DNA from: Haliotis asinina
Lineage: Eukaryota; Mollusca; Gastropoda; Lepetellida; Haliotidae
Length of the DNA: 64,000 nucleotides
Direction: 5' to 3'
Assembly (NCBI RefSeq): GCF_037392515.1
Contig: NC_090295.1
Coordinates: 21,158,001 to 21,222,000 of the forward strand
The notes below the pieces were generated by a model. The model ran no database searches. It saw nothing but the letters and a program-made list of their open reading frames with translations, and had not been told where the DNA came from. Positions 33,106 through 46,755 of this stretch are shown one piece after another; position 1 is the first letter of the stretch, and every line of letters starts with the position of its first letter. A program made the position numbers and the translations under genes.

Positions 33106-34765
33106 CTCACAAAAACAATGCTCTTTCCACTTTGTACTTACTTATTGCTTCCTTGCAAATTTAAAGAAGAAACATGTATGTCCTCCCTGATAAGAGACGT
33201 ACATAACAATCAGAAAGAATTAAGTTCATATATTGCAAATCAGAGACACAGACATACCAAGAGCATACCTTTTCATGCCAGTTTTAACATGCCAGTTTTA
33301 ACATCGAATCCTCATAGAAAAACGCAAGTCATCACTGCCAATGATTCACTTCTTGACTGCATTGTCGGAAAGTACAGGCATGGACTGTATCATTGTCCAT
33401 TGGGGACATAAAGACGAAGCTCGAATGAAAGGGAGTGAAACCAGGTCCATCAGTTCCAGCTTCACACATTCGGCATGCTGCCACAAAACACATTCATAGT
33501 AACATGTGAACACATTTCACTTTCAGGCTTTTTCAAATGATTTGTCCTCATTGGGTACGTGAAGAAAAACAGAGCGTGCCCCCTCAACTACATTTGCCTC
33601 AATATCAAATGAACTGATTACTGTACACAATAGTCTCCAAAGATGTCAGGTCTAGGTCTACATTCTTCATGCCCACGTGTAGGCCTTTCTGTGCCTTCGA
33701 AAGCCTGAAAGTTTAGAGAAATACATCATCATTAAGGTAGCAGCATACCATGACTAACACCATTTACTTCACATCTGTCCATAGCCGTTACATGACTGTC
33801 AGTGCCTTAATTACATTCTTCAACTATCTGCTAGGCACAATAGTATGCCATTTAGAGCTCATTCTTAAATACAATCACATTCAGTTTACTCTTTACTCAT
33901 TGAAATGAGGATAGCATGCCACGTCTTGGTTTTCTAACACTAGCATATACTAGTCTTGATCCACGATATCAGTCATGTGGAGAGAGCTCATAGAGATGAA
34001 TTGAACATTCAGACTACAAGCGTTGAACTGATTGTTCTGCTTTCCCTTAAATGTTTGGAGCAATATGATGTATATGTGTGACATGTAGATGACTATTTGA
34101 CCTGCTTTCAGCCTCTCCGTACTTCTACCCCTACACTCTTAATATAAATCTAAACTTCTTATGTTTAAAAGGATGTTGGATCATACCTGTGTCCATTATT
34201 CAATAGATCGTACTAAAGGTTTATGTTTGGTGCCACTAGCAACAACTTTGGCCATGGAGACATGTAGCATTTGCTTTTAATTCCATAAGGAGTGGTATGT
34301 TTTCATCATATGAAAGCTTGCAGTACCTATCTTTGCCCACTTCAATCAAGGTCTGTTACAATCGCAAGTCAGGGAACCATTCCACTGCACTACGAGACTT
34401 ACAGTAACCTGATATTTACATGTATGTATTCTTCTTGCATTTTATAGATTTCACTCCATTCACTTTTTGTGTATGCTATATTTACTTTCAAGTCATTAGA
34501 TGAGTCAGTGTAACCCAGCTTTTCATCCAGCAGAGAAACAGCCAAGGGGCGCCTGTCTGCCTTACTAATGCACAGTATGTGTCTGATAGCTAAGCAGGAA
34601 AACGTAAATAATAAAGAATGAATATATCCAGTGTCAAGGTGATAGTAGATAACATGCTGGTAGTTCACAAATAAATGGTTAGGAAAAACTCAAAATGGAA
34701 TTTCTTTTCTTTCTTTCTCAATTGAGAGTATTTCGATTCACTGTCTTCATTTCCTTCTCCATTTG
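33106..34765 (+). repeat. Spacer 14, hybrid block
   Basis: 1660 bp. Private changes: 'atattgcaaatc' and 'acataaagacgaagc'. It shares 'gagatgaattg' with spacer 15, 'cattagatgag' with spacers 10 and 15, and 'gatagtagat' with spacers 11 and 15-19. No gene is supported. Confidence 0.8.
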
Positions 34766-34801
34766 TATAAAAGGCCTTGTGTGCTTGCAAAACGGTCATT
34801 C
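34766..34801 (+). promoter_or_regulatory. Core promoter of gene 15
   Basis: TATAAAAG at 34766-34773 and initiator at 34796-34801. Confidence 0.8.
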
Positions 34802-34840
34802 ACATCGTCTATTCTATTGTGGATAGACGTATCCGTGAAG

Positions 34841-35374
34841 ATGCAGCTCTATAAACTAGCACTCGTTGTGGCATTGGGTAAGTTTAACCTTTCATTATAG
34901 CTGTTTGGGTATTGAGAAACGCTGACTGAGAACTTCACCCCTTCTTTCATTGCCTAGCATATGTTCTACAACAATGTGACTTAAAGAGCTTAGAAAGTGT
35001 TCTTAGCAGCACTTTAATGTTGAAAACGATACTTTGGGGATGTTGTTTACAAATGAGTAACAACTGATGTGTGCTTCTTCATTTCCTTTCCAGTGTTCAC
35101 AGCCTTCTTTGGCTCTGCCTATGGTGGCCACGGAGGTGGTGGTGGTGGCAAAGGAGGTGGAGGGGGCCATGGAGGTGGCGGCAAAGGCGGTGGTGGCAAA
35201 GGAGGTGGCGGCAAGGGAGGCAGCGGCAAAGGAGGTGGTGGCCATGGAGGAGGTGGTGGAAAAGGAGGTGGTGGCCATGGAGGAGGTGGTGGAAAAGGAG
35301 GCGGTGGCAAAGGAGGTGGCGGCCATGGAGGAGGTGGAAAGGGCGGTGGTGGAGGTGGCGGCCACCATGGTTAA
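34841..35374 (+). CDS. Gene 15: secreted Gly/Lys/His-repeat protein, 105 aa, Gly-to-Ser variant
   Basis: Exons 34841-34877 and 35094-35374; poly(A) signal 35487-35492. AGC at 35222-35224 gives GGSGK at the same block position as in gene 7 and gene 16. Intron markers 'attgagaaacgc' and 'gagcttagaaag' are shared with gene 16. Units 15 and 16 look like a recent whole-unit duplication. Confidence 0.87.
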
Positions 35375-35492
35375 GCTCAACTGGCTCTGCACATTTCTGT
35401 CAAATGCTGGACATCTGGTGTCATCATGGTCATATGTTCATTAACTACACCGTCCTATACAATGTCAGCTTTAAGAAATCTGGTCAAATAAA

Positions 35493-37152
35493 CTCACAAA
35501 AACAATGCTCTTTCCACTTTGTACTTACTTATTGCTTCCTTGCAAATTTAAAGAAGAAACATGTATGTCCTCCCTGATAAGAGACGTACATAACAATCAG
35601 AAAGAATTAAGTTCATATTCTGTAAATCAGAGACACAGACATACCAAGCGCATACCTTTTCATGCCAGTTTTAACATGCCAGTTTCAACATAGAATCCTC
35701 ATATAAACACGCAAGTCATCACTGCCAATGATTCACTTCTTGACTGCATTGTCGGAAAGTACAGGCATGGACTGTATCATTGTCCATTGGGGACATTAAG
35801 ACGAGGCTCGAATGAAAGGGAGTGAAACCAGGTCCATCAGTTCCAGCTTCACACATTCGGCATGCTGCCACAAAACACATTCATAGTAACATGTGAACAC
35901 ATTTCACTTTCAGGCTTTTTCGAATGATTTGTCCTCATTGGGTACGTGAAGAAAAACAGAGCGTGTCCCCTCAACTACATTTGCCTTAATATCAAATGAA
36001 CTGATTACTGTACACAATAGTCTCCAAAGATGTCAGGTCTAGGTCTACATTCTTCATGCCCACGTGTAGGCCTTTCTGTGCCTTAGAAAGCCTGAAAGTT
36101 TAGAGAAATACATCATCATTAAGGTAGCAGCATACCATGACTAACACCATTTACTTCACATCTGTCCATAGCCGTTACATGACTGTCAGTGCCTTAATTA
36201 CATTCTTCAACTATCTGCTAGGCACAATAGTATGCCATTTAGAGCTCATTCTTAAATACAATCACATTCAGTTTACTCTTTACTCATTGAAATGAGGATA
36301 GCATGCCACGTCTTGGTTTTCTAACACTAGCATATACTAGTCTTGATCCACGATATCAGTCATGTGGAGAGAGCTCATAGAGATGAATTGAACATTCAGA
36401 CTACAAGCGTTGAACTGATTGTTCTGCTTTCCCTTAAATGTTTGGAGCAATATGATGTATATGTGTGACATGTAGATGACTATTTGACCTGCTTTCAGCC
36501 TCTCCGTACTTCTACCCCTACACTCTTAATATAAATCTAAACTTCTTATGTTTAAAAGGATGTTGGATCATACCTGTGTCCATTATTCAATAGATCGTAC
36601 TAAAGGTTTATGTTTGGTGCCACTAGCAACAACTTTGGCCATGGAGACATGTAGCATTTGCTTTTAATTCCATAAGGAGTGGTATGTTTTCATCATATGA
36701 AAGCTTGCAGTACCTATCTTTGCCCACTTCAATCAAGGTCTGTTACAATCGCAAGTCAGGGAACCATTCCACTGCACTACGAGACTTACAGTAACCTGAT
36801 ATTTACATGTATGTATTCTTCTTGCATTTTATAGATTTCACTCCATTCACTTTTTGTGTATGCTATATTTACTTTCAAGTCATTAGATGAGTCAGTGTAA
36901 CCCAGCTTTTCATCCAGCAGAGAAACAGCCAAGGGGCGCCTGTCTGCCTTACTAATGCACAGTATGTGTCTGATAGCTAAGCAGGAAAACGTAAATAATA
37001 AAGAATGAATATATCCAGTGTCAAGGTGATAGTAGATAACATGCTGGTAGTTCACAAATAAATGGTTAGGAAAAACTCAAAATGGAATTTCTTTTCTTTC
37101 TTTCTCAATTGAGAGTATTTCGATTCACTGTCTTCATTTCCTTCTCCATTTG
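35493..37152 (+). repeat. Spacer 15, hybrid block
   Basis: 1660 bp. 'gtttcaacatagaatcc' and 'tttcgaatg' are shared only with spacer 16. No gene is supported. Confidence 0.8.
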
Positions 37153-37188
37153 TATAAAAGGCCTTGTGTGCTTGCAAAACGGTCATTC
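37153..37188 (+). promoter_or_regulatory. Core promoter of gene 16
   Basis: TATAAAAG at 37153-37160 and initiator at 37183-37188. Confidence 0.8.
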
Positions 37189-37227
37189 ACATCGTCTATT
37201 CTATTGTGGATAGACGTATCCGTGAAG

Positions 37228-37761
37228 ATGCAGCTCTATAAACTAGCACTCGTTGTGGCATTGGGTAAGTTTAACCTTTCATTATAGCTGTTTGGGTATT
37301 GAGAAACGCTGACTGAGAACTTCACCCCTTCTTTCATTGCCTAGCATATGTTCTACAACAATGTGACTTAAAGAGCTTAGAAAGTGTTCTTAGCAGCACT
37401 TTAATGTTGAAAACGATACTTTGGGGATGTTGTTTACAAATGAGTAACAACTGATGTGTGCTTCTTCATTTCCTTTCCAGTGTTCACAGCCTTCTTTGGC
37501 TCTGCCTATGGTGGCCACGGAGGTGGTGGTGGTGGCAAAGGAGGTGGAGGGGGCCATGGAGGTGGCGGCAAAGGCGGTGGTGGCAAAGGAGGTGGCGGCA
37601 AGGGAGGCAGCGGCAAAGGAGGTGGTGGCCATGGAGGAGGTGGTGGAAAAGGAGGTGGTGGCCATGGAGGAGGTGGTGGAAAAGGAGGCGGTGGCAAAGG
37701 AGGTGGCGGCCATGGAGGAGGTGGAAAGGGCGGTGGTGGAGGTGGCGGCCACCATGGTTAA
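37228..37761 (+). CDS. Gene 16: secreted Gly/Lys/His-repeat protein, 105 aa, Gly-to-Ser variant
   Basis: Exons 37228-37264 and 37481-37761; poly(A) signal 37874-37879. Same Ser codon (37609-37611) and same intron variants as gene 15. I saw no coding difference between the two. Confidence 0.87.
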
Positions 37762-37879
37762 GCTCAACTGGCTCTGCACATTTCTGTCAAATGCTGGACA
37801 TCTGGTGTCATCATGGTCATATGTTCATTAACTACACCGTCCTATACAATGTCAGCTTTAAGAAATCTGGTCAAATAAA

Positions 37880-39534
37880 CTCACAAAAACAATGCTCTTT
37901 CCACTTTGTACTTACTTATTGCTTCCTTGCAAATTTAAAGAAGAAACATGTATGTCCTCCCTGATAAGAGACGTACATAACAATCAGAAAGAATTAAGTT
38001 CATATTCTGTAAATCAGAGACACAGACATACCAAGCGCATACCTTTTCATGCCAGTTTTAACATGCCAGTTTCAACATAGAATCCTCATATAAACACGCA
38101 AGTCATCACTGCCAATGATTCACTTCTTGACTGCATTGTCGGAAAGTACAGGCATGGACTGTATCATTGTCCATTGGGGACATTAAGACGAGGCTCGAAT
38201 GAAAGGGAGTGAAACCAGGTCCATCAGTTCCAGCTTCACACATTCGGCATGCTGCCACAAAACACATTCATAGTAACATGTGAACACATTTCACTTTCAG
38301 GCTTTTTCGAATGATTTGTCCTCATTGGGTACGTGAAGAAAAACAGAGCGTGTCCCCTCAACTACATTTGCCTTAATATCAAATGAACTGATTACTGTAC
38401 ACAATAGTCTCCAAAGATGTCAGGTCTAGGTCTACATTCTTCATGCCCACGTGTAGGCCTTTCTGTGCCTTAGAAAGCCTGAAAGTTTAGAGAAATACAT
38501 CATCATTAAGGTAGCAGCATACCATGACTAACACCATTTACTTCACATCTGTCCATAGCCGTTACATGACTGTCAGTGCCTTAATTACATTCTTCAACTA
38601 TCTGCTAGGCACAATAGTATGCCATTTAGAGCTCATTCTTAAATACAATCACATTCAGTTTACTCTTTACTCATTGAAATGAGGATAGCATGCCACGTCT
38701 TGGTTTTCTAACACTAGCATATACTAGTCTTGATCCACGATATCAGTCATGTGGAGAGAGCTCATAGAGATCAATTGAACATTCAGACTACAAGCGTTGA
38801 ACTGATTGTTCTGCTTTCCCTTAAATGTTTGGAGCAATATGATGTATATGTGTGACATGTAGATGACTATTTGACCTGCTTTCAGCCTCTCCGTACTTCT
38901 ACCCCTACACTCTTAATATAAATCTAAACTTCTTATGTTTAAAAGGATGTTGGATCATACCTGTGTCCATTATTCAATAGATCGTACTAAAGGTTTATGT
39001 TTGGTGCCACTAGCAACAACTTTGGCCATGGAGACATGTAGCATTTGCTTTTAATTCCATAAGGAGTGGTATGTTTTCATCATATGAAAGCTTGCAGTAC
39101 CTATCTTTGCCCACTTCAATCAAGGTCTGTTACAATCGCAAGTCAGGGAACCATTCCACTGCACTACGAGACTTACAGTAACCTGATATTTACATGTATG
39201 TATTCTTCTTGCATTTTATAGATTTCACTCCATTCACTTTTTGTGTATGCTATATTTACTTTCAAGTCATTGGATGAGTCAGTGTAACCCAGCTTTTCAT
39301 CCAGCAGAGAAACAGCCAAGGGGCGCCTGTCTGCTAATGCACAGTATGTGTCTGATAGCTAAGCAGGAAAACGTAAATAATAAAGAATGAATATATCCAG
39401 TGTCAAGGTGATAGTAGATAACATGCTGGTAGTTCACAAATAAATGGTTAGGAAAAACTCAAAATGGAATTTCTTTTCTTTCTTTCTCAATTGAGAGTAT
39501 TTCGATTCACTGTCTTCATTTCCTTCTCCATTTG
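37880..39534 (+). repeat. Spacer 16, hybrid block, first with the 5-bp deletion
   Basis: 1655 bp. The proximal half matches spacer 15. The distal half has lost 5 bp ('ctgccttactaatg' became 'ctgctaatg' near 39332), the marker of units 17-20, so a crossover point probably lies within this spacer. Confidence 0.8.
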
Positions 39535-39570
39535 TATAAAAGGCCTTGTGTGCTTGCAAAACGGTCATTC
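39535..39570 (+). promoter_or_regulatory. Core promoter of gene 17
   Basis: TATAAAAG at 39535-39542 and initiator at 39565-39570. Confidence 0.8.
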
Positions 39571-39609
39571 ACATCGTCTATTCTATTGTGGATAGACGTA
39601 TCCGTGAAG

Positions 39610-40143
39610 ATGCAGCTCTATAAACTAGCACTCGTTGTGGCATTGGGTAAGTTTAACCTTTCATTATAGCTGTTTGGGTATTGAGAAACGCTGACTGAGA
39701 ACTTCACCCCTTCTTTCATTTTCTAGCATATGTTCTACAACAATGTGACTTAAAGAGCTAAGAAAGTGTTCTTAGCAGCACTTTAATGTTGAAAACGATA
39801 CTTTGGGGATGTTGTTTACAAATGAGTAACAACTGATGTGTGCTTCTTCATTTCCTTTCCAGTGTTCACAGCCTTCTTTGGCTCTGCCTATGGTGGCCAC
39901 GGAGGTGGTGGTGGTGGCAAAGGAGGTGGAGGGGGCCATGGAGGTGGCGGCAAAGGCGGTGGTGGCAAAGGAGGTGGCGGCAAGGGAGGCGGCGGCAAAG
40001 GAGGTGGTGGCCATGGAGGAGGTGGTGGAAAAGGAGGCGGTGGCCATGGAGGAGGTGGTGGAAAAGGAGGCGGTGGCAAAGGAGGTGGCGGCCATGGAGG
40101 AGGTGGAAAGGGCGGTGGTGGAGGTGGCGGCCACCATGGTTAA
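39610..40143 (+). CDS. Gene 17: secreted Gly/Lys/His-repeat protein, 105 aa
   Basis: Exons 39610-39646 and 39863-40143; poly(A) signal 40256-40261. Product identical to gene 11. It shares intron spelling 'tcattttctagc' with genes 18 and 19, and the upstream 5-bp deletion with 18-20. Confidence 0.88.
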
Positions 40144-40261
40144 GCTCAACTGGCTCTGCACATTTCTGTCAAATGCTGGACATCTGGTGTCATCATGGTC
40201 ATATGTTCATTAACTACACCGTCCTATACAATGTCAGCTTTAAGAAATCTGGTCAAATAAA

Positions 40262-41916
40262 CTCACAAAAACAATGCTCTTTCCACTTTGTACTTACTTA
40301 TTGCTTCCTTGCAAATTTAAAGAAGAAACATGTATGTCCTCCCTGATAAGAGACGTACATAACAATCAGAAAGAATTAAGTTCATATTCTGTAAATCAGA
40401 GACACAGACATACCAAGAGCATACCTTTTCATGCCAGTTTTAACATGCCAGTTTTAACATAGAATCCTCATATAAACACGCAAGTCATCACTGCCAATGA
40501 TTCACTTCTTGACTGCATTGTCGGAAAGTACAGGCATGGACTGTATCATTGTCCATTGGGGACATTAAGACGAGGCTCGAATGAAAGGGAGTGAAACCAG
40601 GTCCATCAGTTCCAGCTTCACACATTCGGCATGCTGCCACAAAACACATTCATAGTAACATGTGAACACATTTCACTTTCAGGCTTTTTCAAATGATTTG
40701 TCCTCATTGGGTACGTGAAGAAAAACAGAGCGTGTCCCCTCAACTACATTTGCCTTAATATCAAATGAACTGATTACTGTACACAATAGTCTCCAAAGAT
40801 GTCAGGTCTAGGTCTACATTCTTCATGCCCACGTGTAGGCCTTTCTGTGCCTTAGAAAGCCTGAAAGTTTAGAGAAATACATCATCATTAAGGTAGCAGC
40901 ATACCATGACTAACACCATTTACTTCACATCTGTCCATAGCCGTTACATGACTGTCAGTGCCTTAATTACATTCTTCAACTATCTGCTAGGCACAATAGT
41001 ATGCCATTTAGAGCTCATTCTTAAATACAATCACATTCAGTTTACTCTTTACTCATTGAAATGAGGATAGCATGCCACGTCTTGGTTTTCTAACACTAGC
41101 ATATACTAGTCTTGATCCACGATATCAGTCATGTGGAGAGAGCTCATAGAGATCAATTGAACATTCAGACTACAAGCGTTGAACTGATTGTTCTGCTTTC
41201 CCTTAAATGTTTGGAGCAATATGATGTATATGTGTGACATGTAGATGACTATTTGACCTGCTTTCAGCCTCTCCGTACTTCTACCCCTACACTCTTAATA
41301 TAAATCTAAACTTCTTATGTTTAAAAGGATGTTGGATCATACCTGTGTCCATTATTCAATAGATCGTACTAAAGGTTTATGTTTGGTGCCACTAGCAACA
41401 ACTTTGGCCATGGAGACATGTAGCATTTGCTTTTAATTCCATAAGGAGTGGTATGTTTTCATCATATGAAAGCTTGCAGTACCTATCTTTGCCCACTTCA
41501 ATCAAGGTCTGTTACAATCGCAAGTCAGGGAACCATTCCACTGCACTACGAGACTTACAGTAACCTGATATTTACATGTATGTATTCTTCTTGCATTTTA
41601 TAGATTTCACTCCATTCACTTTTTGTGTATGCTATATTTACTTTCAAGTCATTGGATGAGTCAGTGTAACCCAGCTTTTCATCCAGCAGAGAAACAGCCA
41701 AGGGGCGCCTGTCTGCTAATGCACAGTATGTGTCTGATAGCTAAGCAGGAAAACGTAAATAATAAAGAATGAATATATCCAGTGTCAAGGTGATAGTAGA
41801 TAACATGCTGGTAGTTCACAAATAAATGGTTAGGAAAAACTCAAAATGGAATTTCTTTTCTTTCTTTCTCAATTGAGAGTATTTCGATTCACTGTCTTCA
41901 TTTCCTTCTCCATTTG
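40262..41916 (+). repeat. Spacer 17, hybrid block with 5-bp deletion
   Basis: 1655 bp; private 'ccaagagcat' (also in spacer 14). Otherwise nearly identical to spacers 18 and 19. No gene is supported. Confidence 0.8.
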
Positions 41917-41952
41917 TATAAAAGGCCTTGTGTGCTTGCAAAACGGTCATTC
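41917..41952 (+). promoter_or_regulatory. Core promoter of gene 18
   Basis: TATAAAAG at 41917-41924 and initiator at 41947-41952. Confidence 0.8.
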
Positions 41953-41991
41953 ACATCGTCTATTCTATTGTGGATAGACGTATCCGTGAAG

Positions 41992-42525
41992 ATGCAGCTC
42001 TATAAACTAGCACTCGTTGTGGCATTGGGTAAGTTTAACCTTTCATTATAGCTGTTTGGGTATTGAGAAACGCTGACTGAGAACTTCACCCCTTCTTTCA
42101 TTTTCTAGCATATGTTCTACAACAATGTGACTTAAAGAGCTAAGAAAGTGTTCTTAGCAGCACTTTAATGTTGAAAACGATACTTTGGGGATGTTGTTTA
42201 CAAATGAGTAACAACTGATGTGTGCTTCTTCATTTCCTTTCCAGTGTTCACAGCCTTCTTTGGCTCTGCCTATGGTGGCCACGGAGGTGGTGGTGGTGGC
42301 AAAGGAGGTGGAGGGGGCCATGGAGGTGGCGGCAAAGGCGGTGGTGGCAAAGGAGGTGGCGGCAAGGGAGGCGGCGGCAAAGGAGGTGGTGGCCATGGAG
42401 GAGGTGGTGGAAAAGGAGGCGGTGGCCATGGAGGAGGTGGTGGAAAAGGAGGCGGTGGCAAAGGAGGTGGCGGCCATGGAGGAGGTGGAAAGGGCGGTGG
42501 TGGAGGTGGCGGCCACCATGGTTAA
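41992..42525 (+). CDS. Gene 18: secreted Gly/Lys/His-repeat protein, 105 aa
   Basis: Exons 41992-42028 and 42245-42525; poly(A) signal 42638-42643. Product identical to gene 11. The only private change noted nearby is 'aaatgtggtc' just before the poly(A) signal. Confidence 0.88.
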
Positions 42526-42643
42526 GCTCAACTGGCTCTGCACATTTCTGTCAAATGCTGGACATCTGGTGTCATCATGGTCATATGTTCATTAACTACA
42601 CCGTCCTATACAATGTCAGCTTTAAGAAATGTGGTCAAATAAA

Positions 42644-44298
42644 CTCACAAAAACAATGCTCTTTCCACTTTGTACTTACTTATTGCTTCCTTGCAAATTT
42701 AAAGAAGAAACATGTATGTCCTCCCTGATAAGAGACGTACATAACAATCAGAAAGAATTAAGTTCATATTCTGTAAATCAGAGACACAGACATACCAAGC
42801 GCATACCTTTTCATGCCAGTTTTAACATGCCAGTTTTAACATAGAATCCTCATATAAACACGCAAGTCATCACTGCCAATGATTCACTTCTTGACTGCAT
42901 TGTCGGAAAGTACAGGCATGGACTGTATCATTGTCCATTGGGGACATTAAGACGAGGCTCGAATGAAAGGGAGTGAAACCAGGTCCATCAGTTCCAGCTT
43001 CACACATTCGGCATGCTGCCACAAAACACATTCATAGTAACATGTGAACACATTTCACTTTCAGGCTTTTTCAAATGATTTGTCCTCATTGGGTACGTGA
43101 AGAAAAACAGAGCGTGTCCCCTCAACTACATTTGCCTTAATATCAAATGAACTGATTACTGTACACAATAGTCTCCAAAGATGTCAGGTCTAGGTCTACA
43201 TTCTTCATGCCCACGTGTAGGCCTTTCTGTGCCTTAGAAAGCCTGAAAGTTTAGAGAAATACATCATCATTAAGGTAGCAGCATACCATGACTAACACCA
43301 TTTACTTCACATCTGTCCATAGCCGTTACATGACTGTCAGTGCCTTAATTACATTCTTCAACTATCTGCTAGGCACAATAGTATGCCATTTAGAGCTCAT
43401 TCTTAAATACAATCACATTCAGTTTACTCTTTACTCATTGAAATGAGGATAGCATGCCACGTCTTGGTTTTCTAACACTAGCATATACTAGTCTTGATCC
43501 ACGATATCAGTCATGTGGAGAGAGCTCATAGAGATCAATTGAACATTCAGACTACAAGCGTTGAACTGATTGTTCTGCTTTCCCTTAAATGTTTGGAGCA
43601 ATATGATGTATATGTGTGACATGTAGATGACTATTTGACCTGCTTTCAGCCTCTCCGTACTTCTACCCCTACACTCTTAATATAAATCTAAACTTCTTAT
43701 GTTTAAAAGGATGTTGGATCATACCTGTGTCCATTATTCAATAGATCGTACTAAAGGTTTATGTTTGGTGCCACTAGCAACAACTTTGGCCATGGAGACA
43801 TGTAGCATTTGCTTTTAATTCCATAAGGAGTGGTATGTTTTCATCATATGAAAGCTTGCAGTACCTATCTTTGCCCACTTCAATCAAGGTCTGTTACAAT
43901 CGCAAGTCAGGGAACCATTCCACTGCACTACGAGACTTACAGTAACCTGATATTTACATGTATGTATTCTTCTTGCATTTTATAGATTTCACTCCATTCA
44001 CTTTTTGTGTATGCTATATTTACTTTCAAGTCATTGGATGAGTCAGTGTAACCCAGCTTTTCATCCAGCAGAGAAACAGCCAAGGGGCGCCTGTCTGCTA
44101 ATGCACAGTATGTGTCTGATAGCTAAGCAGGAAAACGTAAATAATAAAGAATGAATATATCCAGTGTCAAGGTGATAGTAGATAACATGCTGGTAGTTCA
44201 CAAATAAATGGTTAGGAAAAACTCAAAATGGAATTTCTTTTCTTTCTTTCTCAATTGAGAGTATTTCGATTCACTGTCTTCATTTCCTTCTCCATTTG
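42644..44298 (+). repeat. Spacer 18, hybrid block with 5-bp deletion
   Basis: 1655 bp, no private landmark noted; very close to spacer 19. No gene is supported. Confidence 0.8.
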
Positions 44299-44334
44299 TA
44301 TAAAAGGCCTTGTGTGCTTGCAAAACGGTCATTC
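44299..44334 (+). promoter_or_regulatory. Core promoter of gene 19
   Basis: TATAAAAG at 44299-44306 and initiator at 44329-44334. Confidence 0.8.
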
Positions 44335-44373
44335 ACATCGTCTATTCTATTGTGGATAGACGTATCCGTGAAG

Positions 44374-44907
44374 ATGCAGCTCTATAAACTAGCACTCGTT
44401 GTGGCATTGGGTAAGTTTAACCTTTCATTATAGCTGTTTGGGTATTGAGAAACGCTGACTGAGAACTTCACCCCTTCTTTCATTTTCTAGCATATGTTCT
44501 ACAACAATGTGACTTAAAGAGCTAAGAAAGTGTTCTTAGCAGCACTTTAATGTTGAAAACGATACTTTGGGGATGTTGTTTACAAATGAGTAACAACTGA
44601 TGTGTGCTTCTTCATTTCCTTTCCAGTGTTCACAGCCTTCTTTGGCTCTGCCTATGGTGGCCACGGAGGTGGTGGTGGTGGCAAAGGAGGTGGAGGGGGC
44701 CATGGAGGTGGCGGCAAAGGCGGTGGTGGCAAAGGAGGTGGCGGCAAGGGAGGCGGCGGCAAAGGAGGTGGTGGCCATGGAGGAGGTGGTGGAAAAGGAG
44801 GCGGTGGCCATGGAGGAGGTGGTGGAAAAGGAGGCGGTGGCAAAGGAGGTGGCGGCCATGGAGGAGGTGGAAAGGGCGGTGGTGGAGGTGGCGGCCACCA
44901 TGGTTAA
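44374..44907 (+). CDS. Gene 19: secreted Gly/Lys/His-repeat protein, 105 aa
   Basis: Exons 44374-44410 and 44627-44907; poly(A) signal 45020-45025. Product identical to gene 11. The whole unit is almost indistinguishable from units 17 and 18, so this block is the youngest part of the array by eye. Confidence 0.88.
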
Positions 44908-45025
44908 GCTCAACTGGCTCTGCACATTTCTGTCAAATGCTGGACATCTGGTGTCATCATGGTCATATGTTCATTAACTACACCGTCCTATACAATGTCA
45001 GCTTTAAGAAATCTGGTCAAATAAA

Positions 45026-46680
45026 CTCACAAAAACAATGCTCTTTCCACTTTGTACTTACTTATTGCTTCCTTGCAAATTTAAAGAAGAAACATGTATG
45101 TCCTCCCTGATAAGAGACGTACATAACAATCAGAAAGAATTAAGTTCATATTCTGTAAATCAGAGACACAGACATACCAAGCGCATACCTTTTCATGCCA
45201 GTTTTAACATGCCAGTTTTAACATAGAATCCTCATATAAACACGCAAGTCATCACTGCCAATGATTCACTTCTTGACTGCATTGTCGGAAAGTACAGGCA
45301 TGGACTGTATCATTGTCCATTGGGGACATTAAGACGAGGCTCGAATGAAAGGGAGTGAAACCAGGTCCATCAGTTCCAGCTTCACACATTCGGCATGCTG
45401 CCACAAAACACATTCATAGTAACATGTGAACACATTTCACTTTCAGGCTTTTTCAAATGATTTGTCCTCATTGGGTACGTGAAGAAAAACAGAGCGTGTC
45501 CCCTCAACTACATTTGCCTTAATATCAAATGAACTGATTACTGTACACAATAGTCTCCAAAGATGTCAGGTCTAGGTCTACATTCTTCATGCCCACGTGT
45601 AGGCCTTTCTGTGCCTTAGAAAGCCTGAAAGTTTAGAGAAATACATCATCATTAAGGTAGCAGCATACCATGACTAACACCATTTACTTCACATCTGTCC
45701 ATAGCCGTTACATGACTGTCAGTGCCTTAATTACATTCTTCAACTATCTGCTAGGCACAATAGTATGCCATTTAGAGCTCATTCTTAAATACAATCACAT
45801 TCAGTTTACTCTTTACTCATTGAAATGAGGATAGCATGCCACGTCTTGGTTTTCTAACACTAGCATATACTAGTCTTGATCCACGATATCAGTCATGTGG
45901 AGAGAGCTCATAGAGATCAATTGAACATTCAGACTACAAGCGTTGAACTGATTGTTCTGCTTTCCCTTAAATGTTTGGAGCAATATGATGTATATGTGTG
46001 ACATGTAGATGACTATTTGACCTGCTTTCAGCCTCTCCGTACTTCTACCCCTACACTCTTAATATAAATCTAAACTTCTTATGTTTAAAAGGATGTTGGA
46101 TCATACCTGTGTCCATTATTCAATAGATCGTACTAAAGGTTTATGTTTGGTGCCACTAGCAACAACTTTGGCCATGGAGACATGTAGCATTTGCTTTTAA
46201 TTCCATAAGGAGTGGTATGTTTTCATCATATGAAAGCTTGCAGTACCTATCTTTGCCCACTTCAATCAAGGTCTGTTACAATCGCAAGTCAGGGAACCAT
46301 TCCACTGCACTACGAGACTTACAGTAACCTGATATTTACATGTATGTATTCTTCTTGCATTTTATAGATTTCACTCCATTCACTTTTTGTGTATGCTATA
46401 TTTACTTTCAAGTCATTGGATGAGTCAGTGTAACCCAGCTTTTCATCCAGCAGAGAAACAGCCAAGGGGCGCCTGTCTGCTAATGCACAGTATGTGTCTG
46501 ATAGCTAAGCAGGAAAACGTAAATAATAAAGAATGAATATATCCAGTGTCAAGGTGATAGTAGATAACATGCTGGTAGTTCACAAATAAATGGTTAGGAA
46601 AAACTCAAAATGGAATTTCTTTTCTTTCTTTCTCAATTGAGAGTATTTCGATTCACTGTCTTCATTTCCTTCTCCATTTG
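45026..46680 (+). repeat. Spacer 19, hybrid block with 5-bp deletion
   Basis: 1655 bp, last spacer with the 5-bp deletion and with 'gatagtagat'. No gene is supported. Confidence 0.8.
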
Positions 46681-46716
46681 TATAAAAGGCCTTGTGTGCT
46701 TGCAAAACGGTCATTC
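46681..46716 (+). promoter_or_regulatory. Core promoter of gene 20
   Basis: TATAAAAG at 46681-46688 and initiator at 46711-46716; the 5' UTR has a private 'attctcttgtgg'. Confidence 0.8.
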
Positions 46717-46755
46717 ACATCGTCTATTCTCTTGTGGATAGACGTATCCGTGAAG

